A program made the position numbers and the translations under genes. Positions 1-9,311 of a DNA stretch of 64,000 nucleotides are shown here, in pieces. Below the pieces are notes generated by a model. The model saw nothing but the letters and a program-made list of their open reading frames with translations, made no database searches and was not told the DNA's origin. Each line of letters starts with the position of its first letter. The stretch's first letter is position 1. The DNA comes from CAZNPL01 sp964574815. GTDB lineage: Bacteria; Planctomycetota; Phycisphaerae; UBA1845. The stretch spans positions 1 to 64,000 of the forward strand of contig CAZNPL010000007.1 in the NCBI GenBank assembly GCA_964574815.1, in the 5' to 3' direction.

Positions 1-61
1 TCACCATGCCGAAAAAAAGTGAAATGCCCCCTACGCTGCTCAACTTGGGCTAGCACTGGCG

Positions 62-149
62 GGTCCGCCTGAGGCGGACCGCTGGCACTTGGCGAGGAGG
101 CAGGCGAGGGTGCCACTGCTCAAAGGCCACTGCTCAAGAGCAGTGGCAC
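62..149. repeat. Intergenic palindromes (dispersed repeat copy A)
   Basis: Two inverted repeats lie side by side. The first has arms GGTCCGCC at 62-69 and GGCGGACC at 73-80 with a 3-nt loop. The second is a perfect 12-bp pair, GTGCCACTGCTC at 110-121 and GAGCAGTGGCAC at 138-149, whose spacer repeats part of the left arm (GCCACTGCTCAA at 113-124 and again from 127). The GTGCCACT/AGTGGCAC arms resemble the palindromes near 7919, 44567, 48229 and 59780. There is no T-run, so a simple terminator is unlikely. Confidence 0.6.
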
Positions 150-200
150 ACTCGTTCACGGAGCAGAGGACACTCTCTCAACGCGCACTGCTGGTGCCAA

Positions 201-398
201 CTAGAGCAGGATGCCCGGAGCGCTGTCGCCGAAGAAGTCCAGCAGAACGTCGTTATCCCAAACAAACTCGAACAAGGCCGAGCGGGCCAGATCCAGAAGG
301 AACCCGCTGCCGAAGAGATCCCCGACGCAGCCACCGAGTTGCAAGATCATGCCCCCCGTGGTGGACAACATGAGCGCACGTACCAGCTTCTTACGCAT
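201..398 (-). CDS. Small putative lipoprotein
   Basis: A 65-residue protein starting MRKKLVRAL, with a basic N-terminus, a short hydrophobic stretch and a lipobox-like LGGC around residue 21. After cleavage only about 45 residues would remain, rich in aromatic and hydrophobic residues (GDLFGSGFLLDLAR). The ATG at 398 is chosen because a GGGAG Shine-Dalgarno lies about 8 nt upstream; an in-frame ATG 21 nt further up would add MFLGVCG. Short lipobox proteins of this kind are common in planctomycete genomes, but their role is unknown and I do not recognise a family. It stands alone downstream of the palindromes at 62-149. Confidence 0.6.
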   Translation of the reverse strand: MRKKLVRALMLSTTGGMILQLGGCVGDLFGSGFLLDLARSALFEFVWDNDVLLDFFGDSAPGILL

Positions 399-807
399 AC
401 CACAAACTCCCAAGAACATGGCGCAGTTTCAAAAAGACCAATGCCGAAGCCCCGCGCCGGTGGCCCGGCTGTGTCCTAACGCCGGGAATTGTTGTGTGGC
501 CACGCCGGAATTGCAAGTTGGTCCACGGACTTCCCCTTTTGGTAGATTCGTGTGCTACTTTAACAAGGCGCGGCTTCTGACTTGCGCCGTGATGCGAACG
601 GGGCCGGCTGTGTCTTGGCGTCGGTAGGCCCGACCTCGACAATCGCGTCAGCGCGTCGGTCTTCAGGGCGTGTCGAGCGCGGAGCCTGACGCCTTACGGT
701 TGGAGAGACGTCACCCGCGGGGGAGACGATTCATGGCCTTGTGGAGGTGCGTCACTACGGCAAAACGAGCAAGGGAATTCCTCGGCGAGCCGGCTTGGTG
801 GGCGCGG
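399..807. other. Gene-free stretch
   Basis: About 410 bp between the small lipoprotein and the 3' end of the sirtuin gene. The short open frames here have no recognisable product, signal peptide or convincing ribosome-binding site. It should contain the promoter of the small lipoprotein, but I see no clear -35/-10 pair. Confidence 0.5.
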
Positions 808-1575
808 TTAGCGGCGGGCCGTGAGCATTTTAGCGATTTCGGGGAGCACTTTTCCTGAGGGAAGTGGAAACCGAACGTCTACGGATGGGGAGAGCGGTGT
901 GGCGTCGGGATTAATCTCGACCAGGAACGCGCCGTGGGCCTTGGCCCAATCGGCCAGGGAGGCGGCGGGTTGAACCACGGCGCTGGTTCCCACGACCAAC
1001 ATCACGTCGCAGTCCGCCGCTGCGGTCTGGGCGCCGGTGATCGCGCCGGGCGGAAGCATCTCGCCGAACCAGACGACGCCGGGCCGCATCATCGCACCGC
1101 ATTCTTTACAATAGGGAATCTCGTCGGTGTGATCGTCAATCGATCGGCGCAGCTCGCCGCGGCAACTGGTGCAGCGGTCGATCCAGACGTTTCCGTGCAG
1201 TTCGATGATGCTGCGGCTTCCGGCCATCACGTGCAGATTGTCCACGTTCTGGGTGATGAGCGTGAAGCGTTTTACGTGTTTCTCAATGGCGGCCAGAGCA
1301 AAGTGGCCCGGATTGGGCTTCTTTTCGGCGAGCAGGCCCCGCCGCCAGAGGTAGAATCGCCAGACTTCTTCGGGGTCGCGCGCGAATGCTTCGGGCGTGG
1401 CCAAGTCGGTGGCGCGGCGGCCGGACCACAAACCTTCGGCTCCGCGAAAGGTTGGCACGCCGCTTTCGGCGCTGATGCCGGCGCCGGTCAGGCAGGCGAC
1501 GTGGCCGGCACCGGCCAGTTGGTCTGCGGTCCGGGCGATATCGCCAGCGTGTGCATCGAGGTCTTCGGGCGACAT
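808..1575 (-). CDS. cobB: SIR2-family NAD-dependent protein deacylase (CobB-like sirtuin)
   Basis: A 255-residue sirtuin that removes acyl groups from lysines using NAD+. Visible motifs are the NAD-binding GAGISAESG (31-39), TQNVDNLH (108-115), the catalytic His127 in LHGN, four zinc cysteines (C135, C138, C156, C159) and GTSAVVQPA (196-204). FYLWRR (74-79) supplies Tyr75 and Arg78 at the spacing that in class III sirtuins (SIRT5, E. coli CobB) binds succinyl or malonyl groups, so desuccinylase activity is plausible. It is divergent from the TolC-family gene with 58 bp between the starts, so the two probably share a control region. Length and motif order are normal. Confidence 0.93.
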   Translation of the reverse strand: MSPEDLDAHAGDIARTADQLAGAGHVACLTGAGISAESGVPTFRGAEGLWSGRRATDLATPEAFARDPEEVWRFYLWRRGLLAEKKPNPGHFALAAIEKHVKRFTLITQNVDNLHVMAGSRSIIELHGNVWIDRCTSCRGELRRSIDDHTDEIPYCKECGAMMRPGVVWFGEMLPPGAITGAQTAAADCDVMLVVGTSAVVQPAASLADWAKAHGAFLVEINPDATPLSPSVDVRFPLPSGKVLPEIAKMLTARR

Positions 1576-1633
1576 GACAACATCCTACAGACCAGCCTTG
1601 ACTTTTGCACACGCCGGCGGTGTCGTGTCGTTC

Positions 1634-3487
1634 ATGAAGTGGCGCGGTCTTCATTTCCGACGTGTGCTCCCGCTCTGTTGCCTGCTGGCGTGTGGGTGTC
1701 ATCAGTGGTTCATCAACGACGCGGACCGGGAGGTGGCCCGGCTGATCGAGAGCCGGCAGCGGGCGGCCATCGGCCTTGTCAGCGATGCGGACGTTGGCCG
1801 GAAGGAGGGTTACATCGGCGGGGGCGGCGAGATGTACAGCATGATCCCGTCGCCGGTCGACGTCGAGGTTCCGGAGGCTTTCCGAGCGGCCACCACGCCC
1901 CGGCCTGAGGAGGCGCCGCCGACCCATCCGGAGGATGCGGGTGAGGAGGCCGAGGGCGACCGGCCCGGCGGCGTCCCGGACGTCGTCGGGGATGAGCAAG
2001 TTCCCGTCGGGGGCGAAGAGCCGGAGCCGCTGACGCTGGCGGAGGCTCTGGCTTATGCGATGCAGCATGCCCGGACGTACCAGACGGAGAAAGAGATACT
2101 GTATCTCACCGCGCTGGATCTGACGCTCGAGCAGTATCTGTGGACGCCGCGGTTCGTGGAAAGCGTCTTGGGTCTCAACTACACGAACGAAGGGCAGGCG
2201 GGCGACTTCGACCAGGCGTTCGAGGCACTTGCCACATTTGCCGTCGAGCAGCGCCTTCCGTACGGCGGCGACGTGACGGCGCGCGTCATCAGCACGCTGC
2301 TTCGCGACATCGGCGGCGGCGTTACTCAGGGTGAGTCGGGGCAGTTGATTCTCGAGACGCGCATTCCGCTGCTGCGCGGGGCCGGGCGCGTGGCGTACGA
2401 ATCGCGCTACCAGGCTGAGCGGGACCTGGTCTATGCGGTTCGGGCGTTTGAACGATTTCGGCGCGAGTTCCTCACCTCCATCGCAAGCGACTACTTCTCT
2501 TTGCTCAGGGACAAGGCGAACATCGAAAGCGCGGTTCGCCAGGCCGAGAACCTGACAAGCGATTACGAACGGGACGAGGCCCTCCTGGCCGTCGACCAGA
2601 TCATTCCTATCGAAGCAGACCGAACGCGCGTCTCGATGCTGAACGCCCAGAACGGCGTGATCGTCGAGCGCGAGGATTACGATACGAACCTGGACTTTTT
2701 CAAGATTCGCATCGGCATGTCGCCGGAGCAGCAGATCGACGTGGTGGAAGAGGAACTGGGCCTGTTCGCGCCGGAGGTATCCGTCGGCGACGCCATTCAG
2801 ACGGCGCTCAAATACCGCCTGGATCTTCTCACCGTGGAGGATGCGGTCGATGATGCGCGTCGAGGCGTCAAGATCGCCCGGAACAACCTGCTCCCGCAGG
2901 TGGACTTTGCGGGCAGTGTCACGATGGACACGGACCCGGAGCACCTCAATGTCATGGGCTACAACACCGAGCGGACGCGCTGGCAGGCCGGGATCAGCGT
3001 CGAAATCCCGCTCGAGCGCAAGCTGGAGCGGAATGATTACCGCGCCGCTCTCATTGGGCTTCGCCAGGCCGAACGAAATTACGACCTGCAGGCCGACACG
3101 GTGCGCGTCCAGGTTCAAAGGGCGATCCGGCGAATCGCACGGGCGCGGGTCAGTCTCGACATCCAGGAGGAAAACATCCGCGTCAACGAGGCCCGTGCGG
3201 ACAAAGCCAGATTCGAGTACAGCGTCGGGACACTGGCGTCGAACCGTGACATTGTGGAGGCCGAGGACGCATTGCGTCGCGCTCGAGTTGACTATGCCGA
3301 CGCGGTTTCCGAGTACCGGCGGGCGATTCTGGAGTTTCTCCGCGATACCGGCACCCTGCGGGTCAGAGACGACGGACGCTGGGTCAGATACGACCCTGTC
3401 ACCGGCGAACCGATCGATATGCCCCCTGCTGGCGGTGACGTCAGTTCGGTGGACGCACCCGACATGCCGGACCGGGCCGGCGGCTGA
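1634..3487 (+). CDS. TolC-family outer-membrane efflux lipoprotein
   Basis: About 617 residues. The ATG at 1634 opens a basic n-region, a hydrophobic stretch and a lipobox-like LLACGC, so the protein is probably lipidated; longer in-frame extensions run into the sirtuin gene antisense and are unlikely. A Pro/Glu-rich linker (roughly residues 80-125) precedes the helical outer-membrane-factor domain with long Ala/Glu/Arg-rich coiled segments (LTLAEALAYAMQHART at the domain start, later ADKARFEYSVGTLASNRD typical of TolC repeats). It heads an export operon with the HlyD-type adaptor at 3673 and the ABC ATPase at 5346. Confidence 0.88.
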   Translation: MKWRGLHFRRVLPLCCLLACGCHQWFINDADREVARLIESRQRAAIGLVSDADVGRKEGYIGGGGEMYSMIPSPVDVEVPEAFRAATTPRPEEAPPTHPEDAGEEAEGDRPGGVPDVVGDEQVPVGGEEPEPLTLAEALAYAMQHARTYQTEKEILYLTALDLTLEQYLWTPRFVESVLGLNYTNEGQAGDFDQAFEALATFAVEQRLPYGGDVTARVISTLLRDIGGGVTQGESGQLILETRIPLLRGAGRVAYESRYQAERDLVYAVRAFERFRREFLTSIASDYFSLLRDKANIESAVRQAENLTSDYERDEALLAVDQIIPIEADRTRVSMLNAQNGVIVEREDYDTNLDFFKIRIGMSPEQQIDVVEEELGLFAPEVSVGDAIQTALKYRLDLLTVEDAVDDARRGVKIARNNLLPQVDFAGSVTMDTDPEHLNVMGYNTERTRWQAGISVEIPLERKLERNDYRAALIGLRQAERNYDLQADTVRVQVQRAIRRIARARVSLDIQEENIRVNEARADKARFEYSVGTLASNRDIVEAEDALRRARVDYADAVSEYRRAILEFLRDTGTLRVRDDGRWVRYDPVTGEPIDMPPAGGDVSSVDAPDMPDRAGG

Positions 3488-3672
3488 CAAGAATACACAT
3501 GCCTGGATTACCGTCCCTGGCCGCCCGGCGGTATTCTCATAAGATAGAGTACAGGGGTACGGCGAAGCGGGCCGGTATACGTATTAATTAACGGCGGCGG
3601 CCCCATCGCCGCGTCTGACGAGTTTGCGCAACGCCGAACGCCGATGACCTGCCCGGCGAAAGGACTTTCCCG

Positions 3673-5340
3673 ATGAGCACAACCGTCCAAACGACCAAGC
3701 CTGACGCAACCGCGGCGAAAGCTCGAACGAATCGGTCGGGCGTCCGTCGTGCAAGGCGATGGGCCGTTCGGATCGGGGTCGTCGCCGTGGTTCTGGTGAC
3801 CGCGGCTACGATCGTCTCCAGCGCCGTGGGCCGCCTCAAGAGTCTGGCAGGAAGCGAGCCGCCCGCCGTTTATACGGTTGCTCGAAAGTCCTTCCCCGTG
3901 CTGGTCGAGGTCAAGGGAGAGCTGCAAGCCAAGAACACGACCGACATCAAGAGCAAGGTCGAGGGGCGCAGCACGATTATCTGGGTGATCGAGGAAGGCT
4001 CGCAGGTTGAAAAAGGCGATCTTTTGGTGCGGCTGGCGAGCGACGAGATCGAGGAGCGGATCACGCAGGAGGAGGCGAACGAGGCCAGCGCCATTGCGGC
4101 GCTGGAAGCGGCGGAGAAGGACCTGGAAATCCTGATCGATCAGAACAAGAGCGACATTCGCAAGGCCGAGCTGAAGGTTGAACTGGCCGAGATCGATCGG
4201 AAGAAGTACCTCGAGGGTGACGCGAAGAAGCAGTTCATGGACGCCGAGCTCGAGATCGAGCGGGCCGAGCAGATGCTCGAGCGGGCCAAGCTTGATTGTG
4301 AGGCCGCCGAGAAGCTCTACGAACAGAAGTATCGCACCAAGAGCGAGTGGCTCCAGGCCAAGTTCGACCTGGAGGAAGCGGAGCGGAACATCGAGAAGGC
4401 CAGGCTGAGCCTGGAGATCCTGACCAAATACACGCACCCCAAAGAGCTTCGTCAGAAGGAATCCGACGTTCAGGAGGCCAAGAAGGACCTGGCGCGCGTG
4501 CGGAAGAGCGCCTTGGCGAAAGAGGCCCAAAAACGCGCCGACGTGGAAGCGAAGAAAGCGAAGCTTCTCAATACGCAGAACAACCTCAAGAAGTACCGAG
4601 AACAGCGGGAGTATTGCGAGATTCGGGCGCCCGCGCCGGGCCTGGTCGTTTATGAGACGGGCCATCGCTGGGATCCGCGCAAGGTGACGGAGGGCAGCGA
4701 GGTTTACGAGCGGCAGACCATCGTGACGCTGCCGGATCCGTCGGTGATGAACGTCATCGTTCGCATTCATGAGGCGAACACGAACAAGGTCGGCGTAGGG
4801 CAGCAGGCCCGCGTAACGGTCGAGGGCATTCCGGACGCGATCTTCACGGGGACGGTGACGCGGATCGCGCCCTTGGCTGACTCACGAAATCGCTGGCTGA
4901 ACCCGGATCTGAAGGAGTACGAGACCGAGATCACGCTGGACGAGTCTGGAGAGTATCTCAAGCCCGGCATGACGGCGCGCGTCGAGATTCTCGTTTCGGA
5001 GCTGGCGGACACGCTTTGCGTGCCGGTTCAGGCGATTTTCGGCAAAGGCGGTCGCCATTATGTCTTCAAGCCTGATGGGAACGTCGTGGAGCCGGTCGAA
5101 GTCACCGTTGGGCAGTCCAGCACGGAGTACGTCGAGATCGTTAGCGGCGTCGAAGAAGGCGGAGAGGTGATGCTGGCCGTCTCGGAGGACGCCACGCGCC
5201 TGCTGCCCGACCTGCCTCCGGTGCAACCGAGCGTCAATGGCAAGCCCGAGCAGGACAATGTACCGGTAACCAAACGTGCAGGCCACGCACGGCGGAGCGC
5301 GTCAACCGCCGCCGACACCGCCGGGCACGAATCATCTTAG
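3673..5340 (+). CDS. HlyD/MacA-type periplasmic adaptor (membrane fusion protein)
   Basis: A 555-residue adaptor with one N-terminal membrane segment (about residues 33-57, VRIGVVAVVLVTAATIV), a lipoyl-like half (KGELQAKNTTDIKSKVEG), a very long Glu/Lys/Ala-rich coiled coil (about 120-310), the second lipoyl half (EIRAPAPGLVV) and beta-barrel/membrane-proximal domains (ARVTVEGIPDAIFTGTV). Such adaptors bridge an inner-membrane transporter to a TolC channel. The coiled coil is longer than in MacA. The gene lies between the TolC-family gene and the ABC ATPase, only 5 bp from the latter, so the three are one operon. Confidence 0.87.
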   Translation: MSTTVQTTKPDATAAKARTNRSGVRRARRWAVRIGVVAVVLVTAATIVSSAVGRLKSLAGSEPPAVYTVARKSFPVLVEVKGELQAKNTTDIKSKVEGRSTIIWVIEEGSQVEKGDLLVRLASDEIEERITQEEANEASAIAALEAAEKDLEILIDQNKSDIRKAELKVELAEIDRKKYLEGDAKKQFMDAELEIERAEQMLERAKLDCEAAEKLYEQKYRTKSEWLQAKFDLEEAERNIEKARLSLEILTKYTHPKELRQKESDVQEAKKDLARVRKSALAKEAQKRADVEAKKAKLLNTQNNLKKYREQREYCEIRAPAPGLVVYETGHRWDPRKVTEGSEVYERQTIVTLPDPSVMNVIVRIHEANTNKVGVGQQARVTVEGIPDAIFTGTVTRIAPLADSRNRWLNPDLKEYETEITLDESGEYLKPGMTARVEILVSELADTLCVPVQAIFGKGGRHYVFKPDGNVVEPVEVTVGQSSTEYVEIVSGVEEGGEVMLAVSEDATRLLPDLPPVQPSVNGKPEQDNVPVTKRAGHARRSASTAADTAGHESS

Positions 5341-5345
5341 ACCCC

Positions 5346-6080
5346 ATGTCGCGTGTTGCAGCCAGCGTCGAGAACCTCACCAAGACCTACGTCACGCCGG
5401 GCACATCGGTCACCGTAGACGCGCTGCGAGGCGTCACGCTCGATTTCGTCGAGGGCGAATCGATTGCGATCTGCGGGCAGAGCGGCTCGGGCAAGAGCAC
5501 GCTGATGAACATCATCGGGTGTCTGGACCGGCCGACGACGGGGTCCTATCACCTGGACGGGCAGGATATCGCCGAACTTGATGACAACGAGCTGTCGGAT
5601 CTGCGCGGGCGGCGGATCGGTTTCATCTTTCAAAACTTCAATCTGATTCCGCAGTTGAACGTCGTCGAGAACGTCGAAGTGCCGCTGTTTTATCAGGGGA
5701 TCCCTGTTCACGAGCGGCGGGAGCGAGCCCGGCGGCTCATCGAACTGGTCGAACTTTCCGATCGCGCCCATCACCGGCCGATGGAGCTGTCCGGCGGGCA
5801 GCAGCAGCGAGCGGCCATCGCCCGATCGCTGATCTGCGATCCGGTTCTGATTCTGGCCGATGAGCCCACGGGCAACCTGGACTCAGCCACCGGAGAGATG
5901 ATCCTGTCGATTTTCGACCGGTTGCACGACGAGGGGAAGACCATCTTCTGTGTGACGCACGATCCCAACGTCGCCCACCGGTGCCACCGCATTGTCACGC
6001 TTAAAGACGGGCAGGTCATTACGGACGAGCGGACGGGCCAAGACTCGCAAGAAGAGACGGAACTGGCCTCGTCTTGCTGA
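5346..6080 (+). CDS. ABC transporter ATP-binding protein, MacB/LolD class
   Basis: A 244-residue stand-alone nucleotide-binding subunit. Walker A is GQSGSGKS (44-51), the Q-loop is FQNFNLIPQLNV (Q96), the signature is LSGGQQQR (148-155) and Walker B is VLILADEPTGNLDS (167-180). The LNV/ENVEVPL and EPTGNLDS sequences place it with the MacB/LolD/FtsE group. It is 5 bp behind the adaptor gene. The matching FtsX/MacB-type permease is not here: the next gene is on the other strand, so the permease must be encoded elsewhere or the system is incomplete. Confidence 0.92.
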   Translation: MSRVAASVENLTKTYVTPGTSVTVDALRGVTLDFVEGESIAICGQSGSGKSTLMNIIGCLDRPTTGSYHLDGQDIAELDDNELSDLRGRRIGFIFQNFNLIPQLNVVENVEVPLFYQGIPVHERRERARRLIELVELSDRAHHRPMELSGGQQQRAAIARSLICDPVLILADEPTGNLDSATGEMILSIFDRLHDEGKTIFCVTHDPNVAHRCHRIVTLKDGQVITDERTGQDSQEETELASSC

Positions 6081-6118
6081 TAGGTGTAACTGCGGCCTTT
6101 GACACTCGGTCTGCCGTC

Positions 6119-7168
6119 TTACACCGTGCCTTCGGCGATTTCGGAGATTTCTTCCGCGTTTTCGCGGAACCAGCCGACCTTGCGGGTGACCATCTTCATG
6201 AAGCTGAAGCCGGTCCACTTTCCGAAATGGCCGGTCTGCATGATCGGGAGAACCGATTCGGCAATCATAGCCTCGATCATCAGGTGAGGCAGGCAGTTGC
6301 GCTCGGCGTCGTGGAGCGCGATCAACTCGCGGTAGCCTTCGCAGAAAGCGGCCATCCGGTCCTCGTCCGGGTGGTCGGGCCATTCGTTCGGGTGCCGGCC
6401 GGTCAGCAGCGAGAAGTGCAGCATGCCGTTGGCGACGTCGATGACGCGTTCGGCAAGGCGGCAGGCGTCGTAATCCAGGACGGCCACGATCTTGTCACGG
6501 CGGTAGAGCATGTTGCCGGGGTGCCAGTCGGCGTGGACGATCTGCATCGGGAGGTTGCCGTCGCCGATGTCGTTCACGCGTTCGGCGGCCGCGTCGTACT
6601 CATCGTAAAGCACCTGCACGGTCGCGTCCAGATCGGATTCGTAGCCTACAACGCTGTCGTGGCTGGAGATGCTCGAGGCCATGCTGTTCAAGGCCGTTCG
6701 GATGCCGACCACGTCGTGGTAGCTGCCGCGGGAAGCGTTTTCGGGGACCTCGAAGTCGGCGAGTTGCTGATGGAAGAGGGCCAGGACGCGGCCGGCCTCT
6801 CGGGTTTTTTCCGGCGTGGCGTCGTATTCCTCACCGGGCACGAATTCAAAGAGCTCGTAGACTTCCTCGCCGATCCGGGCGGCGGGCGCCCCGTCGTCAC
6901 GTGTGGGGACCAGGCGGGCGATCGGGAACGACCGCTCGGCCAGATGCCGCTGGATGGCATGGGCGAGGGCGACGCGTCGCTTGCTGCGGCGTTTCGCGGC
7001 GCGTTTCTTGAGGAGGAATTTGCCGGCGGAGGCGACGATTCCGACCTTTGGGCTGGCTCTGGAGCCACGGGTGAAGGGGGTGATGGATTCGATGACGCCG
7101 ATGTCGTAGTGGCTTAGCACCACGGCAAGTTCGTCGGTCTCGAAGCCCTGTCGTGCTCGATCTTCCAA
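6119..7168 (-). CDS. Phosphotransferase of the APH / choline-kinase / homoserine-kinase II fold
   Basis: A 349-residue small-molecule kinase of the protein-kinase-like fold. The catalytic loop is VHADWHPGN (211-219, D214 and N219 expected to act in catalysis and Mg binding), followed by the metal-binding LDYD (231-234). The hinge-like YELFEFVPGE lies near 104-113. An N-terminal segment rich in Lys/Arg (54-66) carries the likely ATP-contacting lysines. The natural substrate cannot be told from sequence; aminoglycosides, homoserine, choline or a sugar are all possible. It is convergent with the ABC ATPase gene. Confidence 0.85.
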   Translation of the reverse strand: MEDRARQGFETDELAVVLSHYDIGVIESITPFTRGSRASPKVGIVASAGKFLLKKRAAKRRSKRRVALAHAIQRHLAERSFPIARLVPTRDDGAPAARIGEEVYELFEFVPGEEYDATPEKTREAGRVLALFHQQLADFEVPENASRGSYHDVVGIRTALNSMASSISSHDSVVGYESDLDATVQVLYDEYDAAAERVNDIGDGNLPMQIVHADWHPGNMLYRRDKIVAVLDYDACRLAERVIDVANGMLHFSLLTGRHPNEWPDHPDEDRMAAFCEGYRELIALHDAERNCLPHLMIEAMIAESVLPIMQTGHFGKWTGFSFMKMVTRKVGWFRENAEEISEIAEGTV

Positions 7169-7305
7169 GATCGATCCTTATAATCGGCACATCGACGGAA
7201 TGGCGTCACAGAGCATCCGTCGCATGGTAGCCCGGGGCGGGCTGAAGTCAATCGCAACGCACCGAGCGCCTTTATCATCGGCAATGATCCAACGGGAGAC
7301 CACCC

Positions 7306-7884
7306 ATGGACCGGACGGAAGCGCTAGAGATTCTGCATGAGCACGTAAAGAGCGAGGCCCTGATTCGCCACATGCTGGCCGTCGAGGCGGCGATGGCCCA
7401 CTACGCCCGGCGCTTCGGTGAGGACGAGGAGCTTTGGCGGGTGACCGGTCTGCTGCACGATTTCGATTACGAGAAATGGCCCGAACCACCGCAGCACTCG
7501 CGCGAGGGCGCCAGGATTCTCCGCGAGCGTGGTGTTGATGAGGAGATTGTCTCGGCGGTTCTCTCGCACGCGGAATGGAATACGGACGAGTATCCTCGCG
7601 ACAGGCCGCTGCGCAATACGCTTTTTGCGGTTGACGAGCTGTGCGGGTTCATTCATGCGTGTGCGCTGGTTCGACCTGAACGGCTCAAGGGTATGAAGGC
7701 CAAGAGCGTCAAGAAGAAGATGAAGCAGCCCTCCTTCGCGGCGGCGGTGTCGCGTGATGACATCAACAAGGGGGCGGAGCTGTTGGGCATCCCGCTCGAT
7801 GAGCATATCGAGGAGTGCATCCAGGCGCTGTCGACCGTTGCGGCGGAATTGGGCCTGGAGCCGGCGGAAGGCGAGAAAGGGTAG
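7306..7884 (+). CDS. HD-domain hydrolase
   Basis: A 192-residue HD-superfamily protein, a family of metal-dependent phosphohydrolases. The metal ligands are visible as an N-terminal His in ALIRHMLAVE, the HD pair in TGLLHDFDYEKW, and a further His in VLSHAEWN. C-terminal SVKKKMKQPSFAAAVSR is a conserved feature of the HDIG-type phosphohydrolases often annotated as hydrolase or tRNA nucleotidyltransferase-like. A GGGAG element lies 8-9 nt before the ATG. The substrate is unknown. The gene is single and convergent with the TPR lipoprotein, with palindromic repeat B in the gap. Confidence 0.85.
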   Translation: MDRTEALEILHEHVKSEALIRHMLAVEAAMAHYARRFGEDEELWRVTGLLHDFDYEKWPEPPQHSREGARILRERGVDEEIVSAVLSHAEWNTDEYPRDRPLRNTLFAVDELCGFIHACALVRPERLKGMKAKSVKKKMKQPSFAAAVSRDDINKGAELLGIPLDEHIEECIQALSTVAAELGLEPAEGEKG

Positions 7885-7918
7885 CGTCTGGTTCGAGGAT
7901 CGGGTGCATGCCGGGCGA

Positions 7919-7948
7919 GCACTGGCGGACGAGCCGGCAGTGGCACCC
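7919..7948. repeat. Dispersed palindromic repeat, copy B
   Basis: GCACTGGC and GCCGGCAGTGGC arms flank the core GGACGA and the element ends GGCACCC. It shares the core GGCGGACGAGCCG and the GGCACCC end with the copy at 44567-44596. It sits between two convergent genes. There is no T-run on either strand. Confidence 0.6.
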
Positions 7949-8014
7949 ATGCCGCCGCCAACGCTTATGAGCGGTGGCACGCGTTTGGCGCCGCTTGCAC
8001 TCGTTCGTTTTGGC

Positions 8015-9088
8015 TTACGGTTTCGGGGGCTTGGACTCCGGTGCGCCTTCGACTGCTTCGAGCAGGTCGCCGGCGAGTTCGCGGGCCCGGGGGTGGTCCG
8101 GATGGGCCTCGAGCATTCGTTTTGCCAGGGACTTCGCTTCCGCCGTTCGGCCCAATTCGATCAGGAGTTCTATCGCCTCAAGGTAAAGGATGGGCGGTGC
8201 GACCGGGGCCCTCGTGATGCCCCGCCTGGCCCATTCCAGCGCTTCGTTCGCGCGATTCAGCGCTGCCACGCGACCCCTCTCACGGCTCAGGCGGGCCAGT
8301 TCCAGATAAAGCTCGGGCGACTGCCGGTCGTCCTGCAGCCTGGCCTCTTTGATGCTGACGGCCAGGTCGAGGGCTCTCGATAGCGCGTCGAGCCCACCAG
8401 GCGTGGCGCCTTGCTCGCGAACCGCGGAGCGCGCGGTGTTGAGCGCGATGATGATCTGCTGCTCGGCCTCTTCAACTTGACCGCCCTGGGAGAGGATGCG
8501 GGCCAGCAGAATGTATTCGGTGGCGGTGGCGTCGTCTCCCAGGATGTCGATCGCCTGGCGGGCATAACGGGCGGCGACGGCGTACTCGTGCAGGTTCGCT
8601 TCGCATCGGGCCAGTTCCGTGAAGATGCGGGGAGAGCGCGGGTTCAGCGACAGCGCGGTCTTCAGGGAAGGCCTGGCAAGCTTGTAGAAACCGCCCTCCT
8701 GGTAAAGACGGCCAAGCAGCAAATGTGCTTCCCAGTCGTTTTCACCCTCGGGGGAGGCCACCCAGCGCTGGATGGTTCCAAGTGCTTCCTGGCTGCGGTC
8801 GGCCAGCACCAGCAGGCGGGCGCGGTAATAGGAGGCCCGGCGATGGAACCTTTCCCGTTCAAGAACCGCCTCGACGATTTCACGTGCTTTACGAAAGGCG
8901 TCCTGGGCGTCGGGGCCACGGGCCTCCGCCCGCCGGATGAACGCCAGGGCCCGATCCAGCAGTTCGTCGATGCTCATCGTGCCCGCCGCCGGCTTTTCCT
9001 GCTGCGCCGACTGAGCATCGGAGGGGAGCACGGCCAATCCGCATCCGCACACCGCGACGAGTAATATCCAGGGCAGTCGATTATTCAT
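8015..9088 (-). CDS. TPR-repeat lipoprotein
   Basis: A 357-residue protein with a signal sequence and lipobox (VAVCGC, Cys about residue 14-16), then alpha-helical tetratricopeptide repeats for most of its length (for example EAHLLLGRLYQEGGFYKLA and RTAEAKSLAKRMLEAHPDHP). The ATG at 9088 is chosen because AGGAG lies about 9 nt upstream and the signal peptide starts there. TPR lipoproteins scaffold envelope complexes. The gene is 223 bp downstream of fliS on the same strand, so it may or may not be part of the flagellar operon. Confidence 0.8.
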   Translation of the reverse strand: MNNRLPWILLVAVCGCGLAVLPSDAQSAQQEKPAAGTMSIDELLDRALAFIRRAEARGPDAQDAFRKAREIVEAVLERERFHRRASYYRARLLVLADRSQEALGTIQRWVASPEGENDWEAHLLLGRLYQEGGFYKLARPSLKTALSLNPRSPRIFTELARCEANLHEYAVAARYARQAIDILGDDATATEYILLARILSQGGQVEEAEQQIIIALNTARSAVREQGATPGGLDALSRALDLAVSIKEARLQDDRQSPELYLELARLSRERGRVAALNRANEALEWARRGITRAPVAPPILYLEAIELLIELGRTAEAKSLAKRMLEAHPDHPRARELAGDLLEAVEGAPESKPPKP

Positions 9089-9311
9089 GGTGACGGCTCT
9101 CCTGCGAGGCACTCGTTCCGATCCCCCACGACGTGCCGGGCGCCGGAACTGTCGCAACTATAGGGAGGCCTCGGGAAATCGGTCAAGCGAAGGCGACTCA
9201 ACTTGCGGGCTCGAACTGAGAGCAGCGGGCGCGGTCGGCGGCGTGCGGGTCTCGAGATTCACGGGCGCCGGGGCTCGTGGGAGCGGTGGAGGTAGAAACC
9301 CGGTCGCCGCT

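Noticed and set aside
62..149. Considered as a CRISPR array
   Set aside because: Only two unequal palindromes without regular repeats and spacers; no cas genes in the window.
1283..3490. A 735-codon open frame on the minus strand under the TolC gene
   Set aside because: It overlaps the sirtuin and TolC genes and has no domain motifs.
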